DNA of 64,000 bases from NCBI RefSeq assembly GCF_902813185.1, contig NZ_LR778301.1, forward strand, positions 2,108,001 to 2,172,000, written 5' to 3'. Positions 8,883 through 17,161 of the stretch are shown here, piece after piece (within the stretch, counting starts at the first letter, position 1; every line of letters begins with the position of its first letter). Made by a program: the position numbers and the translations under genes. A model generated the notes under the pieces. The model did no database searches. It saw only the letters and a list, made by a program, of their open reading frames with translations, and was not told the DNA's origin. This stretch comes from Denitratisoma oestradiolicum (GTDB lineage Bacteria > Pseudomonadota > Gammaproteobacteria > Burkholderiales > Rhodocyclaceae).

Positions 8883-10061
8883 TCAGCGATCGGCCCTGGG
8901 CATACCCAGGCCGAACTGGGATGCCATGTCCCGCAGCATCTCGTTCACACCACCTCCGAAGGTGTTGACCAGGGCGCCCCGGTATTCCTCCTCCAGGATG
9001 CCACCCAGCATTTCCGCCTGGCTGCCATGGCGGTACAGGCTCCCCGCGCCGACCACCTCCATCAGCTTGCGATAGACGTCGATGGTGGCCTCGGTGCCGA
9101 ACACCTTGGAAGCGGAAGCTAGGCCCACGTCCATCTTGTCCATGGTCAAGTCAGCAGCCATACGGTAGCTCATCAGCCGCATCGCTTCCACCTGGCGGTA
9201 GCAGTCGGCCAGCCGGCTCGCCACCCAGGGCGTATCGATCGGGCGGTGGCCGTTCTCGTCGGTAGTCCGCGCCCATTCCAGGGTCTTCACAAAATCGCCC
9301 CGGGCCTTGACGCCCATGGCCCCCAGGCCGATGCGTTCGTGGTTCAACTGGGAGGTGATCAGTTTCCAGCCACCATTGACTTGCCCGACCAGCATTTCCG
9401 GCGGCACAAAGATGTTGTCGTAATAGGTGACATTGGTCAGATGGCCCACCGTGTAGATCGGCGTGAAGGAGAAACCGGGGTCCTTGGTATCCACGATCAG
9501 GATCGAGATGCCCTTGTGGCGGGGAAGATCGGGATCGGTACGGCAGGCCAGCCAGATGTAGTCGGCCGCATCCGCGTCGGAGGTGAATATCTTGTTGCCA
9601 TTCACCCGGAAGCCGTCGCCGTCCTTCACCGCCGAGGTCTTCAGGGTCGCCAGGTCGGTGCCGGCGGAGGGCTCCGTATAGCCGATGCTGAAATGGATCT
9701 CCCCGGCCGCCATGCCCGGCAGGAACTTCTTCTTGTGTTCCTCCGAGCCGTGGGTCATCAGGGCCGGACCCACGGTATTGATGGTGACGAAGGGCAGGAT
9801 GGCCCCGGCCAGGAAGGACTCTTCGAAGAAGATCAGCTGTTCCAGGGGCGTGTAGCCCTTGCCGCCGTATTCCTTGGGCCAACCCACCGCCAGCCAGCCG
9901 TCCTTGCCCATCTGGCGCACCTGACGCTTGTATTCCTGGAGCCGGGCCGGGTTCTTGTAGTCATGCAGCAGCGACTTGGCCTCGGGCGTCATCAACCGGG
10001 CGAAATAGGCCCGGATTTCCTGCTTCAGGGCTTCTTGTTCGGGGGACAGGTTTGTGTACAT
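8883..10061 (-). CDS. Acyl-CoA dehydrogenase, ChsE/FadE28-29-like
   Basis: 392-aa ACAD. It shows GYTEPSAGTDLATLKTSAV, NGNKIFTSDADAADYIWLACRTD, and a C-terminal GSQAEMLGGILEEEYRGALVNTFGGG. GAGG lies eight bases before the ATG. It follows the Ltp2-like gene by ten bases. In the M. tuberculosis igr operon, two ACADs (ChsE1/ChsE2) form one heteromeric enzyme that desaturates the 3-oxo-4-pregnene-20-carboxyl-CoA side chain. This gene and the small ACAD at 11684-12796 are the natural candidates for that pair (inference from gene content). Confidence 0.87.
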   Translation of the reverse strand: MYTNLSPEQEALKQEIRAYFARLMTPEAKSLLHDYKNPARLQEYKRQVRQMGKDGWLAVGWPKEYGGKGYTPLEQLIFFEESFLAGAILPFVTINTVGPALMTHGSEEHKKKFLPGMAAGEIHFSIGYTEPSAGTDLATLKTSAVKDGDGFRVNGNKIFTSDADAADYIWLACRTDPDLPRHKGISILIVDTKDPGFSFTPIYTVGHLTNVTYYDNIFVPPEMLVGQVNGGWKLITSQLNHERIGLGAMGVKARGDFVKTLEWARTTDENGHRPIDTPWVASRLADCYRQVEAMRLMSYRMAADLTMDKMDVGLASASKVFGTEATIDVYRKLMEVVGAGSLYRHGSQAEMLGGILEEEYRGALVNTFGGGVNEMLRDMASQFGLGMPRADR

Positions 10062-10071
10062 AGCTAAGACC

Positions 10072-11250
10072 TCATTCGGAGGACAGGATTAAACCGCTGG
10101 TGGGCACGCCGCTGCCGGCGGAGACCACCACATTTTTGACATTGGCCACCGGGTTGACGGAAGTGCCGCGCAACTGGCGCACCCCTTCCGCCACACCGTT
10201 CAAGCCATGGATATAGGCTTCGCCCAGTTGGCCACCGTTGGTGTTGATGGGCAGGCTTCCGCTGCGACTGTGCTCACCGGCCCGGACGAAGTCCTTGGCC
10301 TCGCCCCGCTGGCAGAAGCCGAAGACCTCCAGCTGGGGCAGGATGAAGGGAGAGAAATGATCATAGAGCACCGCCGTCTGGATATCTTCGGGCTTCAGGT
10401 CGGCCATAGCGTAAAGCTGGTCTGCCACCAGGCGCATCTCGGATAGGGCCGTGATGTCCTTGCGGTAGTAGGAGGTCACGCTCTGCTGGTCGTCCGTCAT
10501 ACCCTGGGCCGCGGCAGCGATCAGCACCGGCTTCTGCTTCAGGCTCCGGGCCCGCTCGGCGGAAACCAGCACCACGGCCACGGCACCGTCGGATTCCTGG
10601 CAGCAATCGTAGAGATGCAGAGGTTCGACAATCCAGCGGGAAGCCTGATGCTCTTCCAGAGTCAGGGGCTTGCCGTAGAAAAAGGCCTTGGGGTTGGTGG
10701 CGGCGAAATCCCGGGCCGCCACGGCAACCCGACCGAAATCCTCGCTGGTGACACCGAAGTCGTGCATGTAGCGGCGGGCCGCCATGGCGATCCAGGAAGC
10801 CGGGGATACCAGGCCGTGGGGGATGTACCAGCCGAAATGCACCGACTCGACATTGGGGCTGGCAGGCCAGTCGGCGACGCCGGAGCCAAAGCAGTACCAG
10901 GAACGCTCGTTCATGGCCCGATAGCAGACCACCACCTCGGCGACGCCGCTGTGGATGGCCATGGCCCCATGCAGCAGGGGAGCACAGGCCGCGCCGCCAC
11001 CTTCATGGGTGCGGCTGAAGAACTTCAGGTTCTTGCCGCCCAGCAGGCGGAATATTTCCCGCTCGGGCACATTGTCCATGGTGTAGGTGGACAGACCATC
11101 CACCTCGGCGGGGTCGATGCCCGCATCCGCCAGGGCCGCCAGTACCGCCTCCATGCCCAGGTGCAATTCGGTGCGCCCGGAGTTCTTGGAGAACTCCGTG
11201 GCACCGATGCCTGCGATGGCCACGCGCCGGGAGAGGGGATGTTTGCTCAT
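10072..11250 (-). CDS. ltp2: Ltp2-like thiolase-fold steroid side-chain aldolase
   Basis: 392-aa SCP2-type thiolase-fold protein. It begins RRVAIAGIGATEFSKNSGR. It lacks the thiolase nucleophile context: the region is THEGGGAACAPLLHGAMAI, and the C-terminal CxG is replaced in VVVSAGSGVPTSG. It has NTNGGQLGEAYIHGLNG instead of the GHPxG motif, and the Tyr there fits a lyase of the Ltp2 kind. Ltp2 cleaves 17-hydroxy-3-oxo-4-pregnene-20-carboxyl-CoA to androstenedione and propionyl-CoA, and needs the DUF35 domain of ChsH2. That partner is encoded three genes upstream (12808-13773), which strengthens the call. Confidence 0.8.
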   Translation of the reverse strand: MSKHPLSRRVAIAGIGATEFSKNSGRTELHLGMEAVLAALADAGIDPAEVDGLSTYTMDNVPEREIFRLLGGKNLKFFSRTHEGGGAACAPLLHGAMAIHSGVAEVVVCYRAMNERSWYCFGSGVADWPASPNVESVHFGWYIPHGLVSPASWIAMAARRYMHDFGVTSEDFGRVAVAARDFAATNPKAFFYGKPLTLEEHQASRWIVEPLHLYDCCQESDGAVAVVLVSAERARSLKQKPVLIAAAAQGMTDDQQSVTSYYRKDITALSEMRLVADQLYAMADLKPEDIQTAVLYDHFSPFILPQLEVFGFCQRGEAKDFVRAGEHSRSGSLPINTNGGQLGEAYIHGLNGVAEGVRQLRGTSVNPVANVKNVVVSAGSGVPTSGLILSSE

Positions 11251-11264
11251 CGCTTATCCCATCC

Positions 11265-11687
11265 TCAGTTAGGCAGGGCCAGAACCACGGTGGCCATCAG
11301 GTGGTTGCCGATGGAATTGCGCCCCGTCACATCCAGTTCGAGGGTGCGATCGGCATCACCCTTGGCGGTCACCTTGGCACTCATGGTCATGGTATCCCCG
11401 GGGTAGTTGGGTGCCCCCAGGCGGATGGCCACCTTGCGGAACATTGCCTCCGGACCGGCCCATTCGCCCAGGTAACGCTCCACCAGGCCCCCGGTGGTGA
11501 GGATGTTCATGAAAATGTTGGGGGAACCCAGGGCCCGGGTGGCCTCCAGATCGTGATGCACGTTCTGGTAATCGCGGGTGGCGATGGCGCAGGAAACGAT
11601 CTGCCGCACGGAGATCGGAATATCCAGCGTCGGCAACTCCTCGCCAACGCTCACCGCGTCGAAGCGCCGGGTTTCGGTCCAACTCAT
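11265..11687 (-). CDS. chsH1: MaoC-like hydratase subunit, ChsH1-like
   Basis: 140-aa single hot-dog domain. ATRDYQNVHHDLEATRALG is the hydratase-2 motif with the catalytic Asp/His region, followed by SPNIFMNILTTGGLVERYLGEW. The start at ATG 11687 overlaps the stop of the upstream ACAD by four bases (ATGA), so translation is coupled; the open frame farther upstream is antisense-like shadow. ChsH1 pairs with the MaoC domain of ChsH2 to hydrate the 17(20)-ene of the steroid side-chain CoA ester. The small size, the DUF35-MaoC partner nearby and the Ltp2-like gene next door all agree. Confidence 0.82.
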   Translation of the reverse strand: MSWTETRRFDAVSVGEELPTLDIPISVRQIVSCAIATRDYQNVHHDLEATRALGSPNIFMNILTTGGLVERYLGEWAGPEAMFRKVAIRLGAPNYPGDTMTMSAKVTAKGDADRTLELDVTGRNSIGNHLMATVVLALPN

Positions 11688-12796
11688 AGCTCGACCCCGT
11701 GGGCCTCCGGACTGGCCAGCCATTGCCCCAGAGCGGCCAGTTGGGCCGGCTTGCCGCCAAAGGTCATTTCCAGGGCACGGCTCCAAAGAGTGAAGCGATG
11801 GATCGGGTAACTCAGGTCCACCCCGATGCCGCCATGCATGTGCTGGGCGGCGTGGGTGACGTGATAACCGCAATCGCAGGCCCATACCTTGACCGCGCCG
11901 GCCGCGCCCACCGCATCCAGGCCGGCATCCAGGCGCCAGCACAACTGCCAGAGGGTGGAACGCAGGGACTCCACGTCGATCAGGCAGTCGGCGGTCTTCT
12001 GGGTGATGGCCTGGAAAGAGGCGATGGGACGGCCGAACTGCACCCGCTCTGTCGTATAGGCCACCACCCGGGTCAGCGCTTCCCGCGCCACGCCCAGGTG
12101 CAGCGCGCCCAGACAGGCCACCACCCGGGGCTCCAGCCAGGCCAGGGCTTCCGGTGCCAGGGCCGAATCCGCCGGCAATTCCAGACCGGTAAACGTCAAG
12201 TCCGCCGCCGGCTCGTTGTGGGTCAACATCCCGGCCATCTTGCCGATGCCCGGCAGGGACAGGTCCACCGCGAAGAGGCGCACCCCACCCGCCGTCTGGG
12301 CCGGCAACAGCGCCACGGCGGACTGTTCGGCCAGGGCAACGGCCACCGCCCGGCCCTGCAGGCGCCAGCCGGCCGAGGTCTGCTCGGCCTTCAGGGAGAG
12401 TCCACGACTGGAAATGAGCCCCTCCAGATTCACGCTGGCCAGCTTGGCGCCGCTGACCAGATCAGCCAGCCAAGCCGACTTGGCCCCCGCCGCGCCGAAA
12501 CGGGAGATGGCCACCGCCGCCAGCTGGGTGGACCACAGGGGCACCGGTGCCACGAAGCGGCCCTGCTGCTCCAGGGTCAGCATCAACTCCACCATCCCCA
12601 GGCCCGTGCCGCCATCTTCCTCGGCGACGATCAGGGAAACCAGGCCGGTCTCCTGTAGCTGTTGCCACAGGTCGGCGTTGTAGGCAGCGCCGCTGTTGTC
12701 GTACTTCTGCATCTGGTCGTCGGCGCAATAGTCCGAAAATACGCTGGTCGCCAGATCGGCAATGGCACGCTGCTCTTCGCTGAAAGTGAAATCCAT
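11684..12796 (-). CDS. Small acyl-CoA dehydrogenase, ChsE-type partner subunit
   Basis: 370-aa ACAD. It starts MDFTFSEEQRAIADLATSVF, contains RVQFGRPIASFQAITQKTADCLIDVE (FAD interface) and QHMHGGIGVDLSYPIHRFTLWSR. The central part is alanine/leucine rich and weakly conserved, as in the smaller subunits of heteromeric steroid ACADs. GAGGGAG precedes the ATG. It lies 11 bases after the ChsH2-like gene and overlaps the ChsH1-like gene by four bases. It probably forms an alpha2beta2 enzyme with the ACAD at 8883-10061 (inference). Confidence 0.82.
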   Translation of the reverse strand: MDFTFSEEQRAIADLATSVFSDYCADDQMQKYDNSGAAYNADLWQQLQETGLVSLIVAEEDGGTGLGMVELMLTLEQQGRFVAPVPLWSTQLAAVAISRFGAAGAKSAWLADLVSGAKLASVNLEGLISSRGLSLKAEQTSAGWRLQGRAVAVALAEQSAVALLPAQTAGGVRLFAVDLSLPGIGKMAGMLTHNEPAADLTFTGLELPADSALAPEALAWLEPRVVACLGALHLGVAREALTRVVAYTTERVQFGRPIASFQAITQKTADCLIDVESLRSTLWQLCWRLDAGLDAVGAAGAVKVWACDCGYHVTHAAQHMHGGIGVDLSYPIHRFTLWSRALEMTFGGKPAQLAALGQWLASPEAHGVEL

Positions 12797-12807
12797 CTAT
12801 AGCTCCC

Positions 12808-13773
12808 TCAAATGGGCCGGAACACCGGCACAACCAATTCTTCATCCGTCCGCAGGAACTCCACCTGCACCGGCATACCTATTTGCACTTCGGAATACTT
12901 GATCCCCGCCAGGCCCGCCACCAGGCGGGTGCCCTCCTCCAGTTCCACCAGCAATACCGGGTTGGGGCTTTCGATCCCCGCCACCTGGGGATGATGCATC
13001 ACCACAAAGGAATGAATGATGCCCCGGCCACTGGCCTGGATTGCCTCCCATTTGAAGGAATGGCAATGGGGGCAAGTCGGACCGGGCGGATGGCGCAATT
13101 CGCCGCAAGCGCTGCATTTCTGGATCAGCAGCCTGCCTTCCTTCAGGCCGTCCCAGAAGAACCGGGTGTCCTGGCTGATGCCGGGATGGGGACGACGGGG
13201 CTGGGCTTCGGCCGGCTGCTCCGCTTTGGATTCTGCCTCGTCAGGCACCTGATGGGGCCGATAGACGAAGAGACGGAAGCGCATGGTGCCCACCTTCTCG
13301 CCCTCGGTGGTCATGAAGGTCATCAGATTGGTGACGAAATACCCGGTCCCCAGGGCCGTGCGCTTCAATTCACTGACCGACTCAAGCATGGAGGTGAAGC
13401 ACAGGGACTCCCCCAAGCGCAGGTAGCGGAAATACTCATGCTCCGAATTGACCGCCACATTGACCGGAAAGCCATTGTTGGTCAGGAACTCCACCGCCTC
13501 GTAGGGGTTCACCGTGCTGGAACCGGGGGGCGACTCGCCATTGACGCCGGCCAGGGTCCAGGCCTGCATCATCGTCGGCGGCGCCACCTGTCCGCCATGG
13601 ATGGACTTGGCGGCGAATGCGGGATCGTGATAGAGGATGCTCTTGTTGCCCATGGCCTCGCACCATTGGCGGATCATGGGCTGATTGACCGGATCCCAGG
13701 CATAGACGCGACCATACTCACGGCCCACCATCGCCTTGACGTGGGCTTCGACATCGACATTCGTCACGGACAT
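12808..13773 (-). CDS. chsH2: MaoC-DUF35 fusion protein, ChsH2-like
   Basis: 321-aa two-domain protein. Residues about 1-170 are a MaoC/FAS1-dehydratase-like hot-dog domain. Residues about 195-321 are a DUF35 domain with the zinc ribbon CSACGELRHPPGPTCPHC (Cys-x2-Cys-x10-Cys-x2-Cys), then an OB fold. This architecture is that of ChsH2: the MaoC half hydrates the side-chain enoyl-CoA with ChsH1, and the DUF35 half binds and activates the Ltp2 aldolase. It is the first gene of the operon, preceded by GAGAG eight bases before the ATG and by a 645-base region with candidate promoter and operator sequences. Confidence 0.85.
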   Translation of the reverse strand: MSVTNVDVEAHVKAMVGREYGRVYAWDPVNQPMIRQWCEAMGNKSILYHDPAFAAKSIHGGQVAPPTMMQAWTLAGVNGESPPGSSTVNPYEAVEFLTNNGFPVNVAVNSEHEYFRYLRLGESLCFTSMLESVSELKRTALGTGYFVTNLMTFMTTEGEKVGTMRFRLFVYRPHQVPDEAESKAEQPAEAQPRRPHPGISQDTRFFWDGLKEGRLLIQKCSACGELRHPPGPTCPHCHSFKWEAIQASGRGIIHSFVVMHHPQVAGIESPNPVLLVELEEGTRLVAGLAGIKYSEVQIGMPVQVEFLRTDEELVVPVFRPI

Positions 13774-13883
13774 TTTTGGCTCTCAAATTGATGGATGAAC
13801 ATGGCCCGGATCAAATCGTTCATCCTGGGGCAACGCCGACGGGGAGCCCCCAGACGCCCGACGTCTATTCCAAAACTTGATCG

Positions 13884-13913
13884 AATCTAGCGCACTGGGT
13901 CCTGCCCCGGCAA
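13884..13913 (-). promoter_or_regulatory. Candidate promoter of the igr-like operon
   Basis: On the minus strand, TTGCCG (13908-13913) and TAGATT (13884-13889) are 18 bases apart. The match to sigma70 boxes is only fair, and the start would lie about 100 bases before the ChsH2-like gene. Confidence 0.3.
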
Positions 13914-13935
13914 CTCACATTTGCGCCGCAACGAA

Positions 13936-13948
13936 CATTTGCCAAATG
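13936..13948. promoter_or_regulatory. Perfect palindrome, candidate operator
   Basis: CATTTG-C-CAAATG is a perfect inverted repeat just upstream of the candidate -35 box. GCGCC to the left and GGCGC to the right extend the symmetry loosely. It could bind the regulator of the steroid operon; no such regulator gene is adjacent. Confidence 0.35.
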
Positions 13949-14202
13949 GCGCAATCACCGGCCTGAACAGACAGGTATATCCTTGTTCGTGTTTATATTG
14001 CGTCGCAACAACCAGAATACGGCTCAGGAACGCAATTGGGATGACAGCGCTGATCCGGGAAAAGCGACCCATTCGGTACCAGCGTGATGCCTTACGCTGA
14101 ATGGGGAACCCATATGCTTTTCCTTGCCGGCCCCTGTTTAAGCTTCTCCTGGAATTTCGTCTTCCAGAAGTGAGCCGTTGGGACTGGAGGAGCCAGCCAA
14201 GG

Positions 14203-14338
14203 GTAATCGGCTCCGATCCGGACTACCTCTGGATACTGGCGCGGGACAAGCAGATCCCCGTAACCGGTCGGTCGGGCTCGAAGCCTGGGGGTTGCAGTGG
14301 ATCGCTTGATCTGGGTGGCCCACCTCCGGCCCGATTGA
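14203..14338 (+). pseudogene. Lipocalin (Blc-like) C-terminal remnant with frameshift
   Basis: In one frame the plus strand reads VIGSDPDYLWILARDKQIP (from 14203), which matches the Blc lipocalin signature (DYLWIL.R). From about 14267 the neighbouring frame continues with ARSLGVAVDRLIWVAHLRPD and a stop at 14336-14338, matching the Blc C-terminus. No intact N-terminal half is seen upstream. I read this as the frameshifted, truncated end of an outer-membrane lipocalin gene. Confidence 0.5.
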
Positions 14339-14387
14339 GCCGGAACCGCCCGGTGCTCCGATTCTCGGGTACCGGTTCGGCAATGAC

Positions 14388-14410
14388 GAGGGCCGCCGGG
14401 GGCGGCCCTC
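14388..14410 (-). terminator. Hairpin at the 3' end of hom
   Basis: GAGGGCCGCC (14388-14397) and GGCGGCCCTC (14401-14410) form a perfect 10-bp stem with a three-base loop, nine bases after the hom stop on the minus strand. The T-tract is weak. Confidence 0.6.
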
Positions 14411-14418
14411 AGTTGAAC

Positions 14419-15732
14419 TCACTTGTCCAGCTCTTCCAGCCGCAGCCGGATGACTTTGCGCTTCACCACCGGCAGGGCCTCGATCCTGGCGATGGCGGCA
14501 TCCGCCTGCTTTTCCTGGCAGACATGGGTCAGGATGATGATGTCGGTCTGGGCCTCGCCCTCGCCGGGTTCCCGTTGCAACAGGGCATCGATGGAAATCC
14601 CCGCATCGGCCAGGATGCGGGTCACGTCGGCCAGGACACCGGCCTTGTCTTCCACTCGCAGGCGCAGATAGTAGGCGGTCTCCACCTCGGCCAGGGGCAG
14701 GATGGGCGTGTCGGCCATGGCGTCGGGCTGGAAGGCCAGGTGGGGCACCCGGTTCTCTGGATCGGCGGTATGCATCCGGGTCACATCCACCAGGTCAGCG
14801 ATCACCGCGCTGGCGGTGGGTTCGGCACCGGCGCCCTTGCCATAGTAGAGGGTGGAGCCCACGGCATCGCCCTGGACCAGCACCGCGTTCATGGCCCCTT
14901 CCACGTTGGCGATCAGGCGCCGAGCCGGAATCAGGGTGGGATGGACCCGCAGCTCGATGCCGTTTGCGCGGCGCTTGGTGATGCCCAGCAGCTTGATGCG
15001 GTAGCCGAGCTGCTCAGCGTACTTGATATCCTCGGCCTCCAGCTTGCTGATACCCTCCACGTGGGCCTTGTCGAACTGGACCGGGATGCCGAAGGCGATG
15101 GCGGAAAGAATGGTGATCTTGTGGGCTGCATCCACGCCCTCGATGTCGAAGGTGGGATCTGCCTCGGCGTAGCCCAGACGCTGGGCTTCCTTGAGCACCG
15201 TGTCGAAGGGCAGGCCCTTGTCCCGCATTTCGGAAAGAATGAAATTGGTGGTGCCGTTGATGATGCCGGCGATCCACTGGATGCGGTTGGCCGCCAGGCC
15301 TTCCCGTACCGCCTTGATGATGGGGATGCCCCCGGCCACGGCGGCCTCGAAGGCCACCATCACGCCCTTCTTCTGGGCGGCGGCGAAGATCTCGGTGCCA
15401 TGGACCGCCAGCAGGGCCTTGTTGGCGGTCACCACATGCTTGCCGTTCTCGATGGCCTTCAGCACCAGTTCCTTGGCGATGCCGTAGCCGCCGATCAGTT
15501 CCACCACGATGTCGATCTCGGGGTCCGTCACCACGGAGAAGGCATCGTCGGTGAGGGCCACCTGGCCCCCGGTCACTTCCTTGGCCAGGGCCAGGTTCTT
15601 GTCCGCCACCTTGGTGATGCGGATGGGACGACCGGCACGGCGGGTGATTTCCGCCTCGTTGCGAGTGAGGACAGTGTAGGTGCCGCCACCGACGGTACCG
15701 ATGCCAAGAAGGCCGACATTAATAGGTTTCAT
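14419..15732 (-). CDS. hom: Homoserine dehydrogenase
   Basis: 437-aa enzyme with three parts: NAD(P)-binding domain starting INVGLLGIGTVGGGTYTVL, the catalytic domain with GGIPIIKAVREGLAANRI, NGTTNFILSEM and EADPTFDIEGVDAAHKI (catalytic Lys/Asp region), and a C-terminal ACT domain (YYLRLRVEDKAGVLADVTRIL) for feedback control by threonine. It reduces aspartate semialdehyde to homoserine for threonine and methionine synthesis. alaA lies 66 bases upstream on the same strand, an arrangement common in betaproteobacteria. The gap between them is made of short GTGAGAAGTGA-like repeats. Confidence 0.97.
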   Translation of the reverse strand: MKPINVGLLGIGTVGGGTYTVLTRNEAEITRRAGRPIRITKVADKNLALAKEVTGGQVALTDDAFSVVTDPEIDIVVELIGGYGIAKELVLKAIENGKHVVTANKALLAVHGTEIFAAAQKKGVMVAFEAAVAGGIPIIKAVREGLAANRIQWIAGIINGTTNFILSEMRDKGLPFDTVLKEAQRLGYAEADPTFDIEGVDAAHKITILSAIAFGIPVQFDKAHVEGISKLEAEDIKYAEQLGYRIKLLGITKRRANGIELRVHPTLIPARRLIANVEGAMNAVLVQGDAVGSTLYYGKGAGAEPTASAVIADLVDVTRMHTADPENRVPHLAFQPDAMADTPILPLAEVETAYYLRLRVEDKAGVLADVTRILADAGISIDALLQREPGEGEAQTDIIILTHVCQEKQADAAIARIEALPVVKRKVIRLRLEELDK

Positions 15733-15798
15733 AGTTCAGTGAGAAGTGATGAGTGAGAGGTGAAAAGTGCGCGGGCGAGTCCTTGCCCTCGACGCTTC

Positions 15799-17025
15799 TC
15801 AGGTGCCGTGGCGCTTGCGGTAGTTCTCCAGGAAGCGGGCGATGCGGCCGATGGCTTCCCGCAGGTCGTCCTCGTGGGGCAGGAAGACCACGCGGAAATG
15901 ATCCGGATGGGGCCAGTTGAAACCGCTGCCCTGGACCAGCAGGACCCGCTCCGACTCCAGCAGTTCCAGGATGAACTGCTGATCATCGGCAATCGGGTAG
16001 AGCTTGGGATCCAGTCGGGGAAAGAGATAGAGGGCGGCCTTGGGCTTGACGCAGGTGACGCCGGGAATGTCGGTCAGCAGTTGGTGGGCCAGATCCCGCT
16101 GGCGGCAGAGGCGACCGGTGGGTACCACCAGGTCGTTGATGCTCTGATACCCGCCCAGGGCGGTCTGGATCGCGAATTGGCCCGGCACATTGGAGCACAG
16201 GCGCATGGAGGCCAGGATGTTGAGGCCCTCGATGTAGTCCTGGGCATGACGCTTCTCGCCGGAAATCACCATCCAGCCGGAGCGGAAGCCGCAGGCCCGG
16301 TAGTTCTTGGACAGGCCGTTCAGGGTCACGAACAGCACATCGTCCGCCAGGGAGGCGATGGAGGTATGGACGTTGCCATCGTAGAGCACCTTGTCGTAGA
16401 TCTCGTCGGCGAAGATGATCAGATCGTGGGTGCGGGCAATTTCGATGATTTCCCGCAGCAGTTCCACCGGATAGAGGGCGCCGGTGGGATTGTTGGGGTT
16501 GATCAGCACAATGGCCCGGGTGGTGGGCACGATCTTGGAGCGGATGTCGGCCAGGTCCGGCAGCCAGTCCGATGCCTCGTCGCAGAGGTAATGGCGCGGC
16601 GTGCCGCTGCCCAGGGTCACCGCCGCCGTCCACAAGGGATAGTCGGGTGTCGGCACCAGCACCTCGTCCCCCGGATTGAGCAGGGCCTGCATGGCCATCA
16701 CGATCAGTTCCGAGGCGCCGTTGCCGATGTAGATATCCTCGATGCCCACCCCGGCGATGTGCTTCTGCTGGGTGTAGTGCATGATCGCCTTGCGGGCGGC
16801 GAACAGGCCCTTGGAGTCGGAATAGCCCGAAGAGTCCGGCAGGTTGCGGATCACGTCCTGGACGATCTCCTCCGGCGCCTCGAAGCCGAAGGGAGCCAGA
16901 TTGCCGATATTCAGCTTGATCACCCGGTGCCCGTCCTCCTCCATCTGCCTGGCCCGGGCCAGGACCGGTCCCCGGATGTCATAGCAGACATTGGCGAGCT
17001 TGGCGGACTTCAATACCGGTTGCAT
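15799..17025 (-). CDS. alaA: Alanine-synthesising aminotransferase AlaA
   Basis: 408-aa class I/II PLP aminotransferase, close to E. coli AlaA along its whole length: SKLANVCYDIRGPVLARARQ-like start, KLNIGNLAPFGFEAPEEI, INPNNPTGA, the DEIYDKVLYDG segment and the PLP lysine in NGLSKNYRACGFRSGW. It makes alanine from pyruvate and glutamate. AAGGA lies nine bases before ATG 17025. It is upstream of hom and probably shares its transcript. A Cys replaces the more common Ala/Val after the PLP lysine region, which should not matter for catalysis. Confidence 0.95.
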   Translation of the reverse strand: MQPVLKSAKLANVCYDIRGPVLARARQMEEDGHRVIKLNIGNLAPFGFEAPEEIVQDVIRNLPDSSGYSDSKGLFAARKAIMHYTQQKHIAGVGIEDIYIGNGASELIVMAMQALLNPGDEVLVPTPDYPLWTAAVTLGSGTPRHYLCDEASDWLPDLADIRSKIVPTTRAIVLINPNNPTGALYPVELLREIIEIARTHDLIIFADEIYDKVLYDGNVHTSIASLADDVLFVTLNGLSKNYRACGFRSGWMVISGEKRHAQDYIEGLNILASMRLCSNVPGQFAIQTALGGYQSINDLVVPTGRLCRQRDLAHQLLTDIPGVTCVKPKAALYLFPRLDPKLYPIADDQQFILELLESERVLLVQGSGFNWPHPDHFRVVFLPHEDDLREAIGRIARFLENYRKRHGT

Positions 17026-17087
17026 GTCGAGGATTCCTTTGGGATGCGATGGGCCGGAAGCGGCACAAGGCGGCCACCGGCAAAGGG

Positions 17088-17146
17088 TATAATCTTACTC
17101 AAGCCCTTGCTGCGCCGCAATCAAACGACTGCGGCGCTTCTTTTTT
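17088..17146 (+). promoter_or_regulatory. Promoter with terminator-like leader hairpin before the Mth938/arn operon
   Basis: A perfect -10 box TATAAT lies at 17088-17093 without a clear -35. Transcripts starting near 17100 would at once form a hairpin of GCGCCGCA (17112-17119) and TGCGGCGC (17130-17137), followed by a T-rich run to 17146. The first gene starts 15 bases later. No plus-strand gene ends here, so the hairpin may attenuate the operon. Confidence 0.45.
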
Positions 17147-17161
17147 GCGGCGTTTTCTTCC

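Larger units (their letters stand above)
13774..14418. other. 645-base region without an intact gene
   Basis: The left part is a likely regulatory region for the igr-like operon: a weak sigma70-type promoter on the minus strand and a perfect 13-bp palindrome. The right part contains a lipocalin remnant (14203-14338) and the hairpin at the 3' end of hom. A long plus-strand frame crosses this stretch and continues through hom, but only its lipocalin-like segment resembles a protein. Confidence 0.6.

Noticed and set aside
13774..14100. A second small regulator gene before the igr-like operon
   Set aside because: No frame in this stretch has a helix-turn-helix or a plausible start with a ribosome site.
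14101..15756. Long plus-strand open frame over the hom region
   Set aside because: It is antisense to hom, which has a full and clear protein match. Only the short lipocalin-like piece upstream is protein-like.
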